NCBI GenBank assembly: GCA_963711215.1
Contig: CAVQDH010000005.1
Span: 496,001 to 560,000, forward strand
DNA length: 64,000 nt
Direction: 5' to 3'
DNA from: WHUA01 sp963711215
GTDB lineage: Bacteria; Pseudomonadota; Alphaproteobacteria; UBA8366
Below, in pieces: positions 27,856 to 37,195 of this stretch (positions within the stretch are counted from its first letter, which is position 1; each line of letters starts with the position of its first letter). A program made the position numbers and the translations under genes. The notes below the pieces were generated by a model, which was not told the origin of the DNA, ran no database searches, and saw nothing but the letters and a program-made list of their open reading frames with translations.

Positions 27856-29547
27856 TCACCGCGTAGACCCCGCCGCCGGATTGAGCCGGCGCAGGTAGCC
27901 CAGCTTCAACAGCCATGCAATCGTGCGCAGGACGCGCGGCCGGTCGCCGGGCGCGAGCGCCGTCACGAGCTCCGCGGCGGACATGCCCGGCTCGCGCTTG
28001 ATCGACTGGATCAGCACGGCGATCTGATCGCCGTCCAGCAGGATTCCCGGCGTGAACATGTTCATGCGGTGCTGCAGCAGGGCGTTGATCGCGTCGAGCG
28101 AGCTAACCGCGATCTCGAGCCGGTCCGATAGCGTAAGCTGCCCGGTCGGGAATCCGGCGAACATCTTGTAAGGATCCGGGCGTGACGGGTGCGCCGGGCG
28201 CGTGGCGGCGCGCGGCGCGCTTTCGGTCGACCGCGCGCGGCGGGTCGCCAGCTCCTCCCACAAGGATTCATACGCCGGGATGATGTGGCGCCAGTCGTAG
28301 ACGGCGTCCGCGCGGGCCGCCCCCGCCGCGCCCAGCCGGAGCCTTAGCGTATCGTTCAGCGCCAGCTGTTCCAGCGCTTGCGCGGTGGCTTCCGCGTCAA
28401 CCGCCGTCGTCTGGCTGCCGGCGGCAATGTAGCTGCCGTAGGACTCGTCCCCGATCAGGTAACGGTACCCCAAGTCCAGCCCGCTGCCCGCCGGCGGCAT
28501 CAGGGTGGGAACGACGAGACCGTCCGCACCATGCGTAACGGTATCGCGATAGCCGTCCCAGTCGGAGACGAGAACCGGCAACCCGCTTGCCATCGCCTCG
28601 ATCGGGGTCAGGCCGAAGCTTTCCTGGATATTGTCGGCGAGAGACGTGAAGACATCGGCCGCCGCCCAGACGCCGGCCGGGTAAGCGGGATCGGTGTTCG
28701 ATATGATCCGGACCGTCGAGTGGTAGGCGATATCCTCGACCAGGGCGTTGAACTCCTGCTCGAACCGCTCGCTCGGAAAATAGCCGTAGAACAGCAGCAC
28801 GACAGGGCGCTCGATCCGGTTGGCGAGCTGCTCGGCCGCCAGCAGGATCGGCAGCGGATGCGCCTTCGAATAGAAGCTGATCCGTCCGTGAAACAGCACG
28901 ACGAAGGCATCCTCGGCGATCCCGAGGCTTTGCCGCAGCTCGGCCCGCCGTACCGGCTCCCGGTTGGGCGCAAAGACCTCTGTATCGATGCCGAGCGGAA
29001 TGACCGGCAACTGGACGGGACAGCCCGGCCGCCCGCCGGTCCGGTCCGCCAGATAGGTTCGCCATTCGTCCCACAGCGCCCGGATAGCGGCGGCAATGGC
29101 GCGCGACGGACAGATGATCGCGTCCCATTCCTGCGTCGGAAAGGTCAGGCAATTCGCGACCGCATCCATGACATTCGCCGACGACATGGTGTGGCTGATC
29201 CCGCAGAGGCTGTAGCCCCGCTGGTCGTGCCAGCGCCGCGGCCAGGTGTAGGGCGCGATGTTCGGGTCCGGATGCAGCAGGCAGCCGGCCTCGGCGAGCC
29301 GTTCCGGCATATGGAGCGGGATCTGGACGCAGGCCTCGGCGATGCGCCCGAGCGCCGTCGCGCGTTCGCGAAAGGCCTCGAAGGATGCGTCATCCTGGGC
29401 GTAGCAATAGAGGATTTCCTGCCGCGCATAGCGGAGGAAGGCATCGGTCAGCCGATCGACGGCCACGTCGATGCCGGCGATGCGCTCCGGCTCGACAGTC
29501 GGCGTGACATAATAGAATGCGGCGCCGGCGATCTTATCCTCCGTCAT
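27856..29547 (-). CDS. GT4-type glycosyltransferase with extra C-terminal domain
   Basis: 563 aa. The GT-B core has VIPLGIDTEVFAPNREPVRR, VVLFHGRISFYSKAHPLPIL and the nucleotide-sugar loop DNIQESFGLTPIEAMASGLP followed by VLVSDWDGYRDTV, so it is a retaining GT4 enzyme. After a Pro/Arg-rich linker (about residues 440-470) there is an unusual tail of about 90 residues: ILLDGDQIAVLIQSIKREPG, MSAAELVTALAP and IAWLLKLGYLRRLNP, which reads like a winged-helix domain. The ATG overlaps the stop of the SDR gene by 4 bp. Sugar and acceptor are unknown. Confidence 0.87.
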   Translation of the reverse strand: MTEDKIAGAAFYYVTPTVEPERIAGIDVAVDRLTDAFLRYARQEILYCYAQDDASFEAFRERATALGRIAEACVQIPLHMPERLAEAGCLLHPDPNIAPYTWPRRWHDQRGYSLCGISHTMSSANVMDAVANCLTFPTQEWDAIICPSRAIAAAIRALWDEWRTYLADRTGGRPGCPVQLPVIPLGIDTEVFAPNREPVRRAELRQSLGIAEDAFVVLFHGRISFYSKAHPLPILLAAEQLANRIERPVVLLFYGYFPSERFEQEFNALVEDIAYHSTVRIISNTDPAYPAGVWAAADVFTSLADNIQESFGLTPIEAMASGLPVLVSDWDGYRDTVTHGADGLVVPTLMPPAGSGLDLGYRYLIGDESYGSYIAAGSQTTAVDAEATAQALEQLALNDTLRLRLGAAGAARADAVYDWRHIIPAYESLWEELATRRARSTESAPRAATRPAHPSRPDPYKMFAGFPTGQLTLSDRLEIAVSSLDAINALLQHRMNMFTPGILLDGDQIAVLIQSIKREPGMSAAELVTALAPGDRPRVLRTIAWLLKLGYLRRLNPAAGSTR

Positions 29548-30338
29548 CGGCGTCCGTGTCCGGCGATGCGATGCACGAAGCGCCGTGCCCCCGCCGCCAC
29601 GATCCGGCGCGGCAAGGAGACCGGCGTCAGGGCGAGGCCGGCGCTGCCGCGCGAAACGAGGACGCGCCGGCGGCCCAAGGCGGCTAGTCCCTTCCGTGCC
29701 ACCGCCGCAGGCTCCTCCGCATAACGCAGGAAGGCATCGGGCATGCCGGCGCGGCGGAAGAAGTTGGTTCGCGTGGCGCCGGGGCAGAGGACGAGGATAT
29801 CGACCGGCGCATCCGCCATCTCTCCGGCCAGCGCCTCCGCGAAGCTGAGCTCGAAGGTCTTCGTCGCGGCGTAGGTCGCCATCATCGGCATCGGGACGAA
29901 TCCCACCGTGCTGGAGACGACGATCATGCCCGCCCGGCCGCCGGTCTGCCGCGCGCGCTCGATCATCCCCGGCAGCAGGGAATGGGTGAGGTCGACGACC
30001 GCCGTCACATTGACCGCCACCATGCCCAGTTCGATTCCCCGGTCATTCTCAAGGCATGGGCCGAAGGCCCCGAAGCCGGCGTTGTTGATCAGGAGGTCGA
30101 TGGAAGAAGACTGCGCCGCCGCGATGACGCTGCGCCGGCCCGATTCGCCGGCAAGGTCGGCGACCAGGGTCTCCACCTTCCGGCCGTCGGCGCCAAGGCG
30201 CTGCGCCTCCGCGTCGAGCCGCCCGGCGTCGCGCCCGGTCAGCAGCAGGCCCGTCTCAGGCGGCAGGGCGTCGGCGAAAGCGGCGCCAATCCCGCTCGTC
30301 GCCCCGGTGATCAGCGCCATCCGATACCGGCTCGCCAT
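29544..30338 (-). CDS. Short-chain dehydrogenase/reductase (SDR)
   Basis: 264 aa classical SDR. Cofactor motif ALITGATSGIGAAFADAL, structural LLINNAGFGAFG, catalytic Ser in IVVSSTVGFVP and the YAATK motif with Tyr and Lys (MATYAATKTFELSFAEAL). The motif TGRDAGRLD after beta-2 suggests NADP(H). C-terminal Arg-rich tail. The start at 30338 sits immediately before the nucleotide-binding strand. It overlaps the glycosyltransferase ATG by 4 bp, so the two form an operon; the SDR might modify the lipid or sugar used by that enzyme. Confidence 0.88.
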   Translation of the reverse strand: MASRYRMALITGATSGIGAAFADALPPETGLLLTGRDAGRLDAEAQRLGADGRKVETLVADLAGESGRRSVIAAAQSSSIDLLINNAGFGAFGPCLENDRGIELGMVAVNVTAVVDLTHSLLPGMIERARQTGGRAGMIVVSSTVGFVPMPMMATYAATKTFELSFAEALAGEMADAPVDILVLCPGATRTNFFRRAGMPDAFLRYAEEPAAVARKGLAALGRRRVLVSRGSAGLALTPVSLPRRIVAAGARRFVHRIAGHGRR

Positions 30339-30499
30339 CTGTCCATCCCCCGTTACCCCCCGGTACAGCGTTGCGCGGTAACATGGCACAAGCGCCTCAG
30401 AATCAACAGCTATTAAGATGGCGCGTTGCCGGCCGACGATGCGCCCAGAGGCCAGGCGGCGCAGAAATCCGCGCCATGCCGGCCGATCCCGGCGCGCCC

Positions 30500-30910
30500 T
30501 TAATCGTCTACCGTCACGAGGCCGGCCGACGGATCGACCGTCACCGTCTGGCCCGTGCGAATCACCTCGGTGATGTCGCATTCGAACCGGTCGATCAGCG
30601 GAAAATCCGCGTGCGCCGCGCCCTGCGCCATGATCGGGTTGGCATAGTTCAGCACGAGCGCGAGCGGCGCCTTGCCGCGCGACGCCATCTCGTAGAGCAT
30701 CCAGGCCGTGGCGACGCCGCCCTTCGCGATATTGAGGACGAGGATCTTGCCGAGATAGCTTTGCCCGAACAGCCGGTGGCTCGGCCGCGAAAAGGTGCCG
30801 TTGATGCGGTCGAGGTCGTAGCGCGCGCTGAAATTGTCGGCAGCGACCAGGGCCGGCCCCGTCACCGTGGCGCCGATCCCGACATGGCCCTTGAAGACGC
30901 GCGCCGTCAT
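30500..30910 (-). CDS. AcnX-type dehydratase, small subunit (DUF126)
   Basis: 136 aa. The swivelling-domain small subunit of the aconitase-X family, with NGTFSRPSHRLFGQSYLGKI, VLNIAKGGVATAWMLYEMAS and VLNYANPIMAQGAAHADFPL, including the conserved swivel-loop Ser/Gly. Characterised bacterial AcnX enzymes are cis-3-hydroxy-L-proline dehydratases; the archaeal branch is mevalonate 5-phosphate dehydratase. Its ATG overlaps the large-subunit stop by 4 bp. Confidence 0.9.
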   Translation of the reverse strand: MTARVFKGHVGIGATVTGPALVAADNFSARYDLDRINGTFSRPSHRLFGQSYLGKILVLNIAKGGVATAWMLYEMASRGKAPLALVLNYANPIMAQGAAHADFPLIDRFECDITEVIRTGQTVTVDPSAGLVTVDD

Positions 30911-32154
30911 CGCACGATCCTCCCGGCGACGGCGCAGTCGACACAGCGCTCCATCGTCGCCAGCACGGGCTCGTAGCCGTAGCCGCCGAGGATATTCACG
31001 ATCTTGGCCGAGTTGCTCATCAGCCGCCGCCAGCCGTTGGCGTCGCCGATCTCGCGCGCGTGCATCTGATAGAAGCACACGCCTTCCAGCAAAAGCCCGC
31101 CCGCATCCTCGATCTGCGCGGTGATCCCCATGCGGTCGGCGGCCTTCTTGTTCTCGGGCGAGGTCGCGGCGATCAGCGTCGTATCGTCATGCACCTGCCG
31201 GCCGTCCAGCAGCCGGCCCAGCCGCTGCAGCTCGAACAGCGAGAGCTGCGGCGCCGCGAAGACCACGACGTCGAGCTGGTCGTCCGCCACGCCATAGGAG
31301 TCGTAGAAAGCCTCGATATCCGCGCGGGTGATGCGGATCGGCGCCGGCGGCGGCCCGTCGAATACATCGGCCAGCGACCGCGCTTCAGGAGTGACTCCAA
31401 CCATATGGAACAGCGGGGTCGAGCCGAAGCTCGCCAGCGCGGCGCCGAAATGCTTGAGCTCGTCGGATGTCGGCGCGCCGTCGACGCCGGCGATCACCGG
31501 CACCGTCCAGTAGGAATCCATGTCCCGGCCGACGATCCCGCCGACCGCGCCCCAGTCGGCCCAGTCCTGCGGCCGCGTCTCGAGCTCATAGAGCACCTTG
31601 CCGCGCCGGTAGGCGTCGAGATGGAAGCCGTAGCGCGGCGTACGCCCGGTCAGCGCCGCGGCCAGCGCGGACGGCCCGCCTTCGAAGTTGGTCCGCGCGC
31701 CGAGCACGCTGTTGGTATAGATGCTGGAGCCCGTATCGCCGAAGGCGACATGCTCGCCCAGCACCGGCGGAACGATCACCTGATAGTTGATGCAGGTGTC
31801 GGTCATGAGGACGCCGAGCGACTGGAACGCCTCGATCGTCCGGGCTTCCTGGCTGATCCAGGTCTCTTCCTGCTTCAGCCGCTTATAGGCGTTGAAGTCC
31901 GCTCCGCGCGGGTCGGTCACGGTCGGCACGACGGTCTGACGGTCCTTCTCGGGATATTCGGCGATGCGTTCGAGGAACTGCACCCCCGCCTCGCCCAGCG
32001 CCTCGGTGTCGGCCATGATATGGACCTGGCTGATCGCCACCATATCGGCCGCATCGAAGAACCGCCCCACCTTGATCTGATGCTCGAGCGCCAGCTTGCG
32101 CGGCTCGCCCAGATCGCCCGCCAGCATCGCCTCTTCGTAATCGGTCAGCTTCAT
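30907..32154 (-). CDS. AcnX-type dehydratase, large subunit (DUF521)
   Basis: 415 aa. Typical N-terminus KLTDYEEAMLAGDLGEPRKL, substrate region GADFNAYKRLKQEETWISQE, Fe-S ligand candidates in LMTDTCINYQVIVPP and in ATMERCVDCAV near the C-terminus, and GDTGSSIYTNSVLGARTNFE. With the small subunit it should form the heteromeric cis-3-hydroxy-L-proline dehydratase or a related hydroxyacid dehydratase. The in-frame extension upstream to 32259 overlaps the divergent gene and lacks family features, so ATG 32154 is used. Confidence 0.9.
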   Translation of the reverse strand: MKLTDYEEAMLAGDLGEPRKLALEHQIKVGRFFDAADMVAISQVHIMADTEALGEAGVQFLERIAEYPEKDRQTVVPTVTDPRGADFNAYKRLKQEETWISQEARTIEAFQSLGVLMTDTCINYQVIVPPVLGEHVAFGDTGSSIYTNSVLGARTNFEGGPSALAAALTGRTPRYGFHLDAYRRGKVLYELETRPQDWADWGAVGGIVGRDMDSYWTVPVIAGVDGAPTSDELKHFGAALASFGSTPLFHMVGVTPEARSLADVFDGPPPAPIRITRADIEAFYDSYGVADDQLDVVVFAAPQLSLFELQRLGRLLDGRQVHDDTTLIAATSPENKKAADRMGITAQIEDAGGLLLEGVCFYQMHAREIGDANGWRRLMSNSAKIVNILGGYGYEPVLATMERCVDCAVAGRIVR

Positions 32155-32252
32155 CGCCCGAACTCCTTTTTTTCTATATACCGCATGGCCGGGCCCGCTG
32201 CACAATTGCCGGACCGCAATGCCCGCACGACAGCAGAGAATGGATCGAGACC

Positions 32253-33224
32253 GTGACACGCCTAACCACCCTTGACGAGATCAAATCCGCCCGCAACGCG
32301 CTGCCCAAGGATGTCCGGCGAACGCCGATCCTGCCGGTCGCGCGCAATTCGAAAGAGGTCGGCCGCGAGAAGCTGTTCCTGAAATGCGAGAACCTGCAGG
32401 TCACCGGCGCCTACAAGATACGCGCCGCCTTCACCGTCCTGCGCTCGCTCACCGACGCGCAGCGCAAGAAGGGCGTCGTCGTCACCTCCTCCGGCAACTT
32501 CGCGCAAGCCTATGCCTATGCCGGCGGCCAGATGGGCGTGCCGATCGTCGTCGTCATGCTCGATTCCACCAGCCCCTACAAGGTCGAGAACACCAAGGGC
32601 TACGGCGCCGAAGTGGTGTTCTGCGGCAGCGACGCCCTGGCCCGCCAGTCGGTGGTCGAGCGGGTGGCGGGCGAGCGCGGCATGCTCGCCATCGACAATT
32701 GGGAATATCCCCCGATCGTCGCCGGGCACGCCAGCATCGGCCTCGAGATCGTCGAGGACTGCCCGGACGTCGAGACGGTCCTGGTGCCGGTCAGCAGCGG
32801 CGGCATGTCCGCCGGCATCGCCACTGCCGTCAAGCTGTCGAACCCGAAGATCCGGGTCATCGGCGTCCAGCCCGAGCATGCGAACGCCGCCTATGTCTCG
32901 CTGCAGAAGGGCGAGCCGACCGCCATCGACTACTGGGACAGCATGGCCGACGGCCTGTCGGCGCGCCGCCCGGGCGAGCACCCCTTCCGCCATCTGCAGG
33001 CCTACATGGACGAGATCGTCCTGATCAGCGAACAAGACATCGCCGAGGCGTTCCGGACCATCCTGTTCCGGACCAAGATGCTGGGCGAACCGGCCGGCGT
33101 GGTCGCCGCGGCCGCCTTCCTCAGCGGCAAGGTCGACACCACCCGCAAGACGGTGGCGACGCTGTCCGGGGGCAACGTCACCGAAGAGATGGTGCAGAAG
33201 ATGCTCACCATGTCCAAGGGCTGA
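32253..33224 (+). CDS. PLP-dependent threonine/serine dehydratase family protein
   Basis: 323 aa fold-type II PLP enzyme starting at GTG 32253. The Schiff-base lysine is in VTGAYKIRAAF; the phosphate/substrate loop is TSSGNFAQAYAYAGG; the PLP-phosphate glycine loop is VPVSSGGMSAGIA. Family members deaminate threonine, serine or threo-3-hydroxyaspartate. The unusual SGNFAQA in place of the common SGNHAQG hints at a substrate other than threonine. Divergent from the AcnX genes with a 98-bp shared promoter region, so a joint role in hydroxy-amino-acid breakdown is plausible. Confidence 0.85.
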   Translation: MTRLTTLDEIKSARNALPKDVRRTPILPVARNSKEVGREKLFLKCENLQVTGAYKIRAAFTVLRSLTDAQRKKGVVVTSSGNFAQAYAYAGGQMGVPIVVVMLDSTSPYKVENTKGYGAEVVFCGSDALARQSVVERVAGERGMLAIDNWEYPPIVAGHASIGLEIVEDCPDVETVLVPVSSGGMSAGIATAVKLSNPKIRVIGVQPEHANAAYVSLQKGEPTAIDYWDSMADGLSARRPGEHPFRHLQAYMDEIVLISEQDIAEAFRTILFRTKMLGEPAGVVAAAAFLSGKVDTTRKTVATLSGGNVTEEMVQKMLTMSKG

Positions 33225-33397
33225 GGCCGGGCCGCAGAGGCCGCCTCTGGAATCGACCGGCCCGAATCCCCATCTCCGTAAAGGATTGATCAAGGGGCAT
33301 CAATCATAGTAGGCGATGGCCGCGTCCGGCTGCTTGGGCATGCCGGGCGGCGTTCCGGGGCCGCCTGCTCCGCCACAGCTTCGACCAATAGGCATTG

Positions 33398-34989
33398 ATG
33401 ACAGCACTTCCTCAGCCTGTTGCCCGGCGCCGAACTTTTGCGATCATCTCGCACCCGGACGCCGGCAAGACGACGCTCACCGAAAAGCTGCTGCTTTTCG
33501 GCGGCGCGATTCAGCTTGCCGGCGCGGTCAAGGCACGGGGCGATCAACGGCGCGCCCGGTCGGACTGGATGAAGGTCGAGCGCGAGCGCGGCATCTCGGT
33601 GGCGTCCTCGGTCATGACCTTCGAATACGGCGACTGCACCTTCAACCTGCTCGACACGCCGGGCCACGAAGACTTCAGCGAGGACACCTATCGCACGCTG
33701 TCGGCGGTGGACTCCGCCGTGATGGTGCTGGACAGCGCGCGCGGCATCCAGGCGCAGACGCGCAAGCTTTTCGAGGTGTGCCGGCTGCGCGACGTGCCGA
33801 TCATCACCTTCATCAACAAGCTGGACCGCGACGGCCAGGAGCCCTTCGACCTGCTCGACGAGATTCAGCAGACGCTGGCGCTCGAGACGACGCCGGCGAG
33901 CTGGCCGATCGGCATGGGGCGGCATTTCCTCGGCTGTTTCGACCTGTTCCACGACCGCCTGCGGCTGGTCGGAAAAGGGCACGGCGGACGCGCCGGACGA
34001 AGGCGCCGTCTGCGACGGCATCGACGATCCGAAGCTCGACGCGCTGCTTCCGCCCGACGCGGCGGCGAAGCTCCGGGAAGACGTCGAGATGGCCCGCGGG
34101 CTGTGCCCGGAATTCGACCTCAACGTCGTATCGGGAAGGGCATCTGACGCCGGTCTATTTCGGCAGCGCCATCAATAATTTCGGCGTCCGTGAGCTGATC
34201 GAGGGCCTGGCCGAGCTGGCGCCCGCGCCCCGGCCCTATAAAGCGGGCGACACGACGGTTTCGCCGGAGGACGAGGCGGTAAGCGGCTTCGTCTTCAAGA
34301 TCCAGGCGAACATGGACCCGAAGCACCGCGACCGCATCGCCTTCATGCGCCTTTGCTCGGGGCATTTCCGCCGCGGCATGAAGCTCAAGCATGTCCGGAC
34401 GGGCAAGATACTGACGCTGCACAACCCGATGCTGTTCCTCGCCCAGGACCGCGAGCGCGCGGAGGAAGCCTGGGCCGGCGACATCATCGGCGTTCCGAAT
34501 CACGGCAACCTGCGCATCGGCGACACGCTGACGGAAGGCGCCGACCTGTTCTTCAGCGGCATCCCCAGCTTCGCCCCCGAAATGCTGCAGAAGGCGCGCC
34601 CCACGGACCCCTTGCGGGCGAAGCACCTCGGCCGGGCGCTGCAGCAGATCGCCGAAGAGGGCGCGGCGCGCGTCTTCAAGCCCCGGCTCGATCCCGACTG
34701 GATCGTCGGCGTCGTGGGACCGCTGCAGTTCGAGGTCCTCGCCGACCGCATCCGCACGGAATACGACGTGCCGGTGCGCTTCGAGGCAACCCAGATCCAC
34801 GCCGCCCGCTGGATCGAAACCGACGACAACGCGTTGCTGAAGAAGTTCCGCGACGCAAATGAGTCGAGCATGGCGGAGGATCACACCGGGGCGCCCGTCT
34901 TCCTGGCGCGCAACGCCTGGCATCTCGACAAGACGATGGAAGACTGGCCGGGGATCAAATTCCTTAAAACGAAGGAATATTCCTTTTAA
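33398..34989 (+). CDS. prfC: Peptide chain release factor 3 (two apparent insertions)
   Basis: GTPase that recycles RF1/RF2 from the ribosome. Corrected 529 aa, exactly the family size. G1 motif ISHPDAGKTTLTEKL, G3 LLDTPGHEDFSEDTYR, G4 ITFINKLDRDG. As read the middle is shifted: removing one G of GGG 33977-33979 gives VGKGTADAPDEGAVCDGIDD, and removing one base near 34125 joins PEFDLN to SYREGHLTPVYFGSAINNFG. The C-terminal region FEATQIHAARWIETDDNALL is intact. ATG 33398 is preferred to TTG 33395. Confidence 0.93.
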
Positions 34990-35158
34990 TCGCGCCAATT
35001 TCGGGGCGCACGCGGCCTCGGTCATAAATTTACCATAATCCTTCAGAAAGTATTAAGAGGGCGGATGTCACCGTTCCACCCGGTGGGCAACTATCCGCGC
35101 CTGGAGGGGGTCTTCGCTTGACAGCCCTGCTGGCAGCGAAGGACAGTTGAGGGAGCAG

Positions 35159-35745
35159 ATGCAGGTGGAACGCAAGACCCGGAAACATGCGGCGCACCAG
35201 ACGAGGGAGCGCCGTTTTCGCCGGGGGGCCATGATAGCCGCCCTGGCAGGAACGCTCGTCATGCCGGCAACAGCCGTGCAGGCCGCGCCGTGCGCGGTCA
35301 CGGGCGCCGCGCCAACCGACGCAGGCCGATATCTCGATCGAAGTGCGCCGGCTTCAGACCAACCTCATGGTCGCGGCACTGTCGTGCGGCGCGCGTCAGG
35401 ACTACAACGCGTTCGTCCTCACGCATCGGTCGAGCTTGCAGAAATACGGCAAGATCATTCGCACCGAATTTCGCCGCCGTTACGGCAAGGCGGGCGACAG
35501 CAAGCTGAACAAGTTCGTGACGCGCCTGGCGAATGAGGCATCCGCGCGCAGCAATGCCAATCGTGATAGCTTCTGCGCCGATGCGGCGACGACCTTCCAG
35601 CAGGCGAAGGTGCAGGACATCTCGCTGACCCGGATGGTGACGGTGCCGGCCTCTGACGACGCAAGTGGCGTCCGCGTCCTGCGAGATGCCGTCGACGGTC
35701 GGCTTCCGCTCAGTCTCGAGCGAGGCGATGTCGGAGCAGCGCTGA
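35159..35745 (+). CDS. Secreted hypothetical protein with four cysteines (two apparent insertions)
   Basis: Corrected 194 aa. A long basic N-terminus leads to a signal-peptide-like stretch (MIAALAGTLVMPATAVQA) with likely cleavage before APCAV. The mature part has the family-like block LMVAALSCGARQDYNAFV, KYGKIIRTEFRRRYGKAGDS and NRDSFCADAATTFQQAK. Removal of one C near 35312 joins TGAA to QPTQADISIEVRRLQT, and of one base near 35650 gives SASCEMPSTVGFRSVSSEAM and a TGA at 35743-35745 just before a strong terminator. Function unknown; likely periplasmic. Confidence 0.72.
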
Positions 35746-35790
35746 GCCGTACCCGCGGTCTCCAAGAACGACGTCCCGTTCAAATGAAAG

Positions 35791-35815
35791 CCGGCCGGAC
35801 CAATGGTCCGGCCGG
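35791..35815. terminator. Bidirectional intrinsic terminator
   Basis: Perfect 11-bp stem CCGGCCGGACC / GGTCCGGCCGG with a 3-base loop (AAT), followed by TTTCGTTT on the plus strand and, read on the minus strand, by CTTTCATTT. It lies between the convergent secreted-protein gene and the OmpA gene and can serve both. Confidence 0.85.
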
Positions 35816-35848
35816 TTTCGTTTCGGCTGCAGTCGACTGCCGTGAAGA

Positions 35849-36889
35849 TTACTTGATAACGATCTCCACGCGCCGGTTCTGGGGCTCGGGCACGCCGTCC
35901 GCGGTCGGGACAAGCGGGTCCGTTTCGCCTTTGGCGATCGTCGTCATCTCGGTCGCCGGGAGTCCCTCGCGCACCAGCTCGGCCTTCACCGAATCCGCAC
36001 GGCGCTGCGACAGCTTCAGATTGTAGCTGGCCGGGCCGGCCCGATCGGTATGACCGGTCAGCACGATCCGGGTGGCGTGGCCCTCCCTGGCCGCGGCGGC
36101 GGCCGAATGCACGATCTTCAGCGCTTCGGGCGTCAGCTTCGACGAATCGAAGTCGAAGAACACCAGGAAGTCCTTCACCGCCGGCGCCTTGGGCGCGGGC
36201 ATCGGCGCCGGAGCCGGCTCAGCCGCGGGCATCGGAGCCGGCATCGGCTTCGCCGCGGGCGCGCCGAAACGGTAGCGCAGGCCGACCAGGAACTCGTTGG
36301 TGGCGTAATCGGAATCGACGCTCGTCCCGGCATCGGTCTTGAAGGTCAGGTCGGGAACCCGAAGATGCCGGTAATCCGCCGTCAAGGACCAATGCTGGTT
36401 GATGTCGTAGGACGCGCCAACGATCGCCTGCATCGCGAAGCCGACCGAGGAATCATTGATCTTGCTGCCGGCCACCGGGTTGACGCCGTTCGCCTCGACA
36501 CGGGCCACACCCAAGCCGACGCCGACATAGGGCGTGACGACCCAGCCGAATTGGTTGAAGTCATACAGCAGATTGGCCATGAAATTCATGGTCTGAAAAT
36601 CGCCGGTGCCGCCGGAAACGCCGGATATGCCATCCACGTCATTAGGCCGATACCCGAACTGGCCTTCGAGCCGGAAGCTCTTGGCGAACCCGTAGCCGAC
36701 GGAAGCCGACGTCGTCCAATCCCAGTTCAGATCGGCATCGGATGAGTTGAGGCCCGAGTCCTCGGGAAACGCGTTCACGCCAGCCCCGACGCCTACATAT
36801 AACCCATTGTCGTCCGCGGACGCAGCCAGCGGGCTGAAGAGAAGAGCAGCCGCGCCAACAGCTGCGAACACCATCGTCCTCGCCAGCAT
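35849..36889 (-). CDS. OmpA-family outer membrane protein
   Basis: 346 aa. Signal peptide MVFAAVGAAALLFSPLAASA followed by an eight-stranded beta-barrel (GLYVGVGAGVNAFPEDSGLN ... LVGLRYRFG), a Pro/Ala-rich hinge (PMPAPMPAAEPAPAPMPAPK) and a C-terminal OmpA peptidoglycan-binding domain with FFDFDSSKLTPEALKIVHSA, TGHTDRAGPASYNLKLSQRR and NRRVEIVIK. It anchors the outer membrane to peptidoglycan. The start at 36889 is the first Met before the signal; the gene has a long AT-richer leader upstream. Confidence 0.93.
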   Translation of the reverse strand: MLARTMVFAAVGAAALLFSPLAASADDNGLYVGVGAGVNAFPEDSGLNSSDADLNWDWTTSASVGYGFAKSFRLEGQFGYRPNDVDGISGVSGGTGDFQTMNFMANLLYDFNQFGWVVTPYVGVGLGVARVEANGVNPVAGSKINDSSVGFAMQAIVGASYDINQHWSLTADYRHLRVPDLTFKTDAGTSVDSDYATNEFLVGLRYRFGAPAAKPMPAPMPAAEPAPAPMPAPKAPAVKDFLVFFDFDSSKLTPEALKIVHSAAAAAREGHATRIVLTGHTDRAGPASYNLKLSQRRADSVKAELVREGLPATEMTTIAKGETDPLVPTADGVPEPQNRRVEIVIK

Positions 36890-37195
36890 TACTAAATTAT
36901 CCTTCAAAGATTTGTACCGATACTCCCAAATAGCGTCATCAGTGGCCGTGCCGTCAATGAAAATGCACGGTTTTAACGACAAGACCCTGAATTGTTGATT
37001 GTCTTGCAACATATACCCCTCCCCTGCATTGAGATCGTAAAGATCCGCTTCCACCTGTTAACGCGCGACCCGCCGAAAAGTTCCCGGAAAAAATCGCGGA
37101 TGCTGGCGCGCTTGCGCCACCGCACGGCGCGCCGGTTTGACAGCACCCTCCCGACCGGCGTTTTCTTACCCGAGGAACGGATGAAAGGATGATCC
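36890..37195. other. Divergent intergenic region between ompA and the CoA transferase
   Basis: 306 bp, less GC-rich than the coding DNA. It holds the ompA leader on the minus strand and the promoter of the plus-strand CoA transferase gene; TTGACA at 37138-37143 could be a -35 element for the latter, but no good -10 at 17-18 bp is visible. No coding frame or RNA gene is supported here. Confidence 0.4.
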
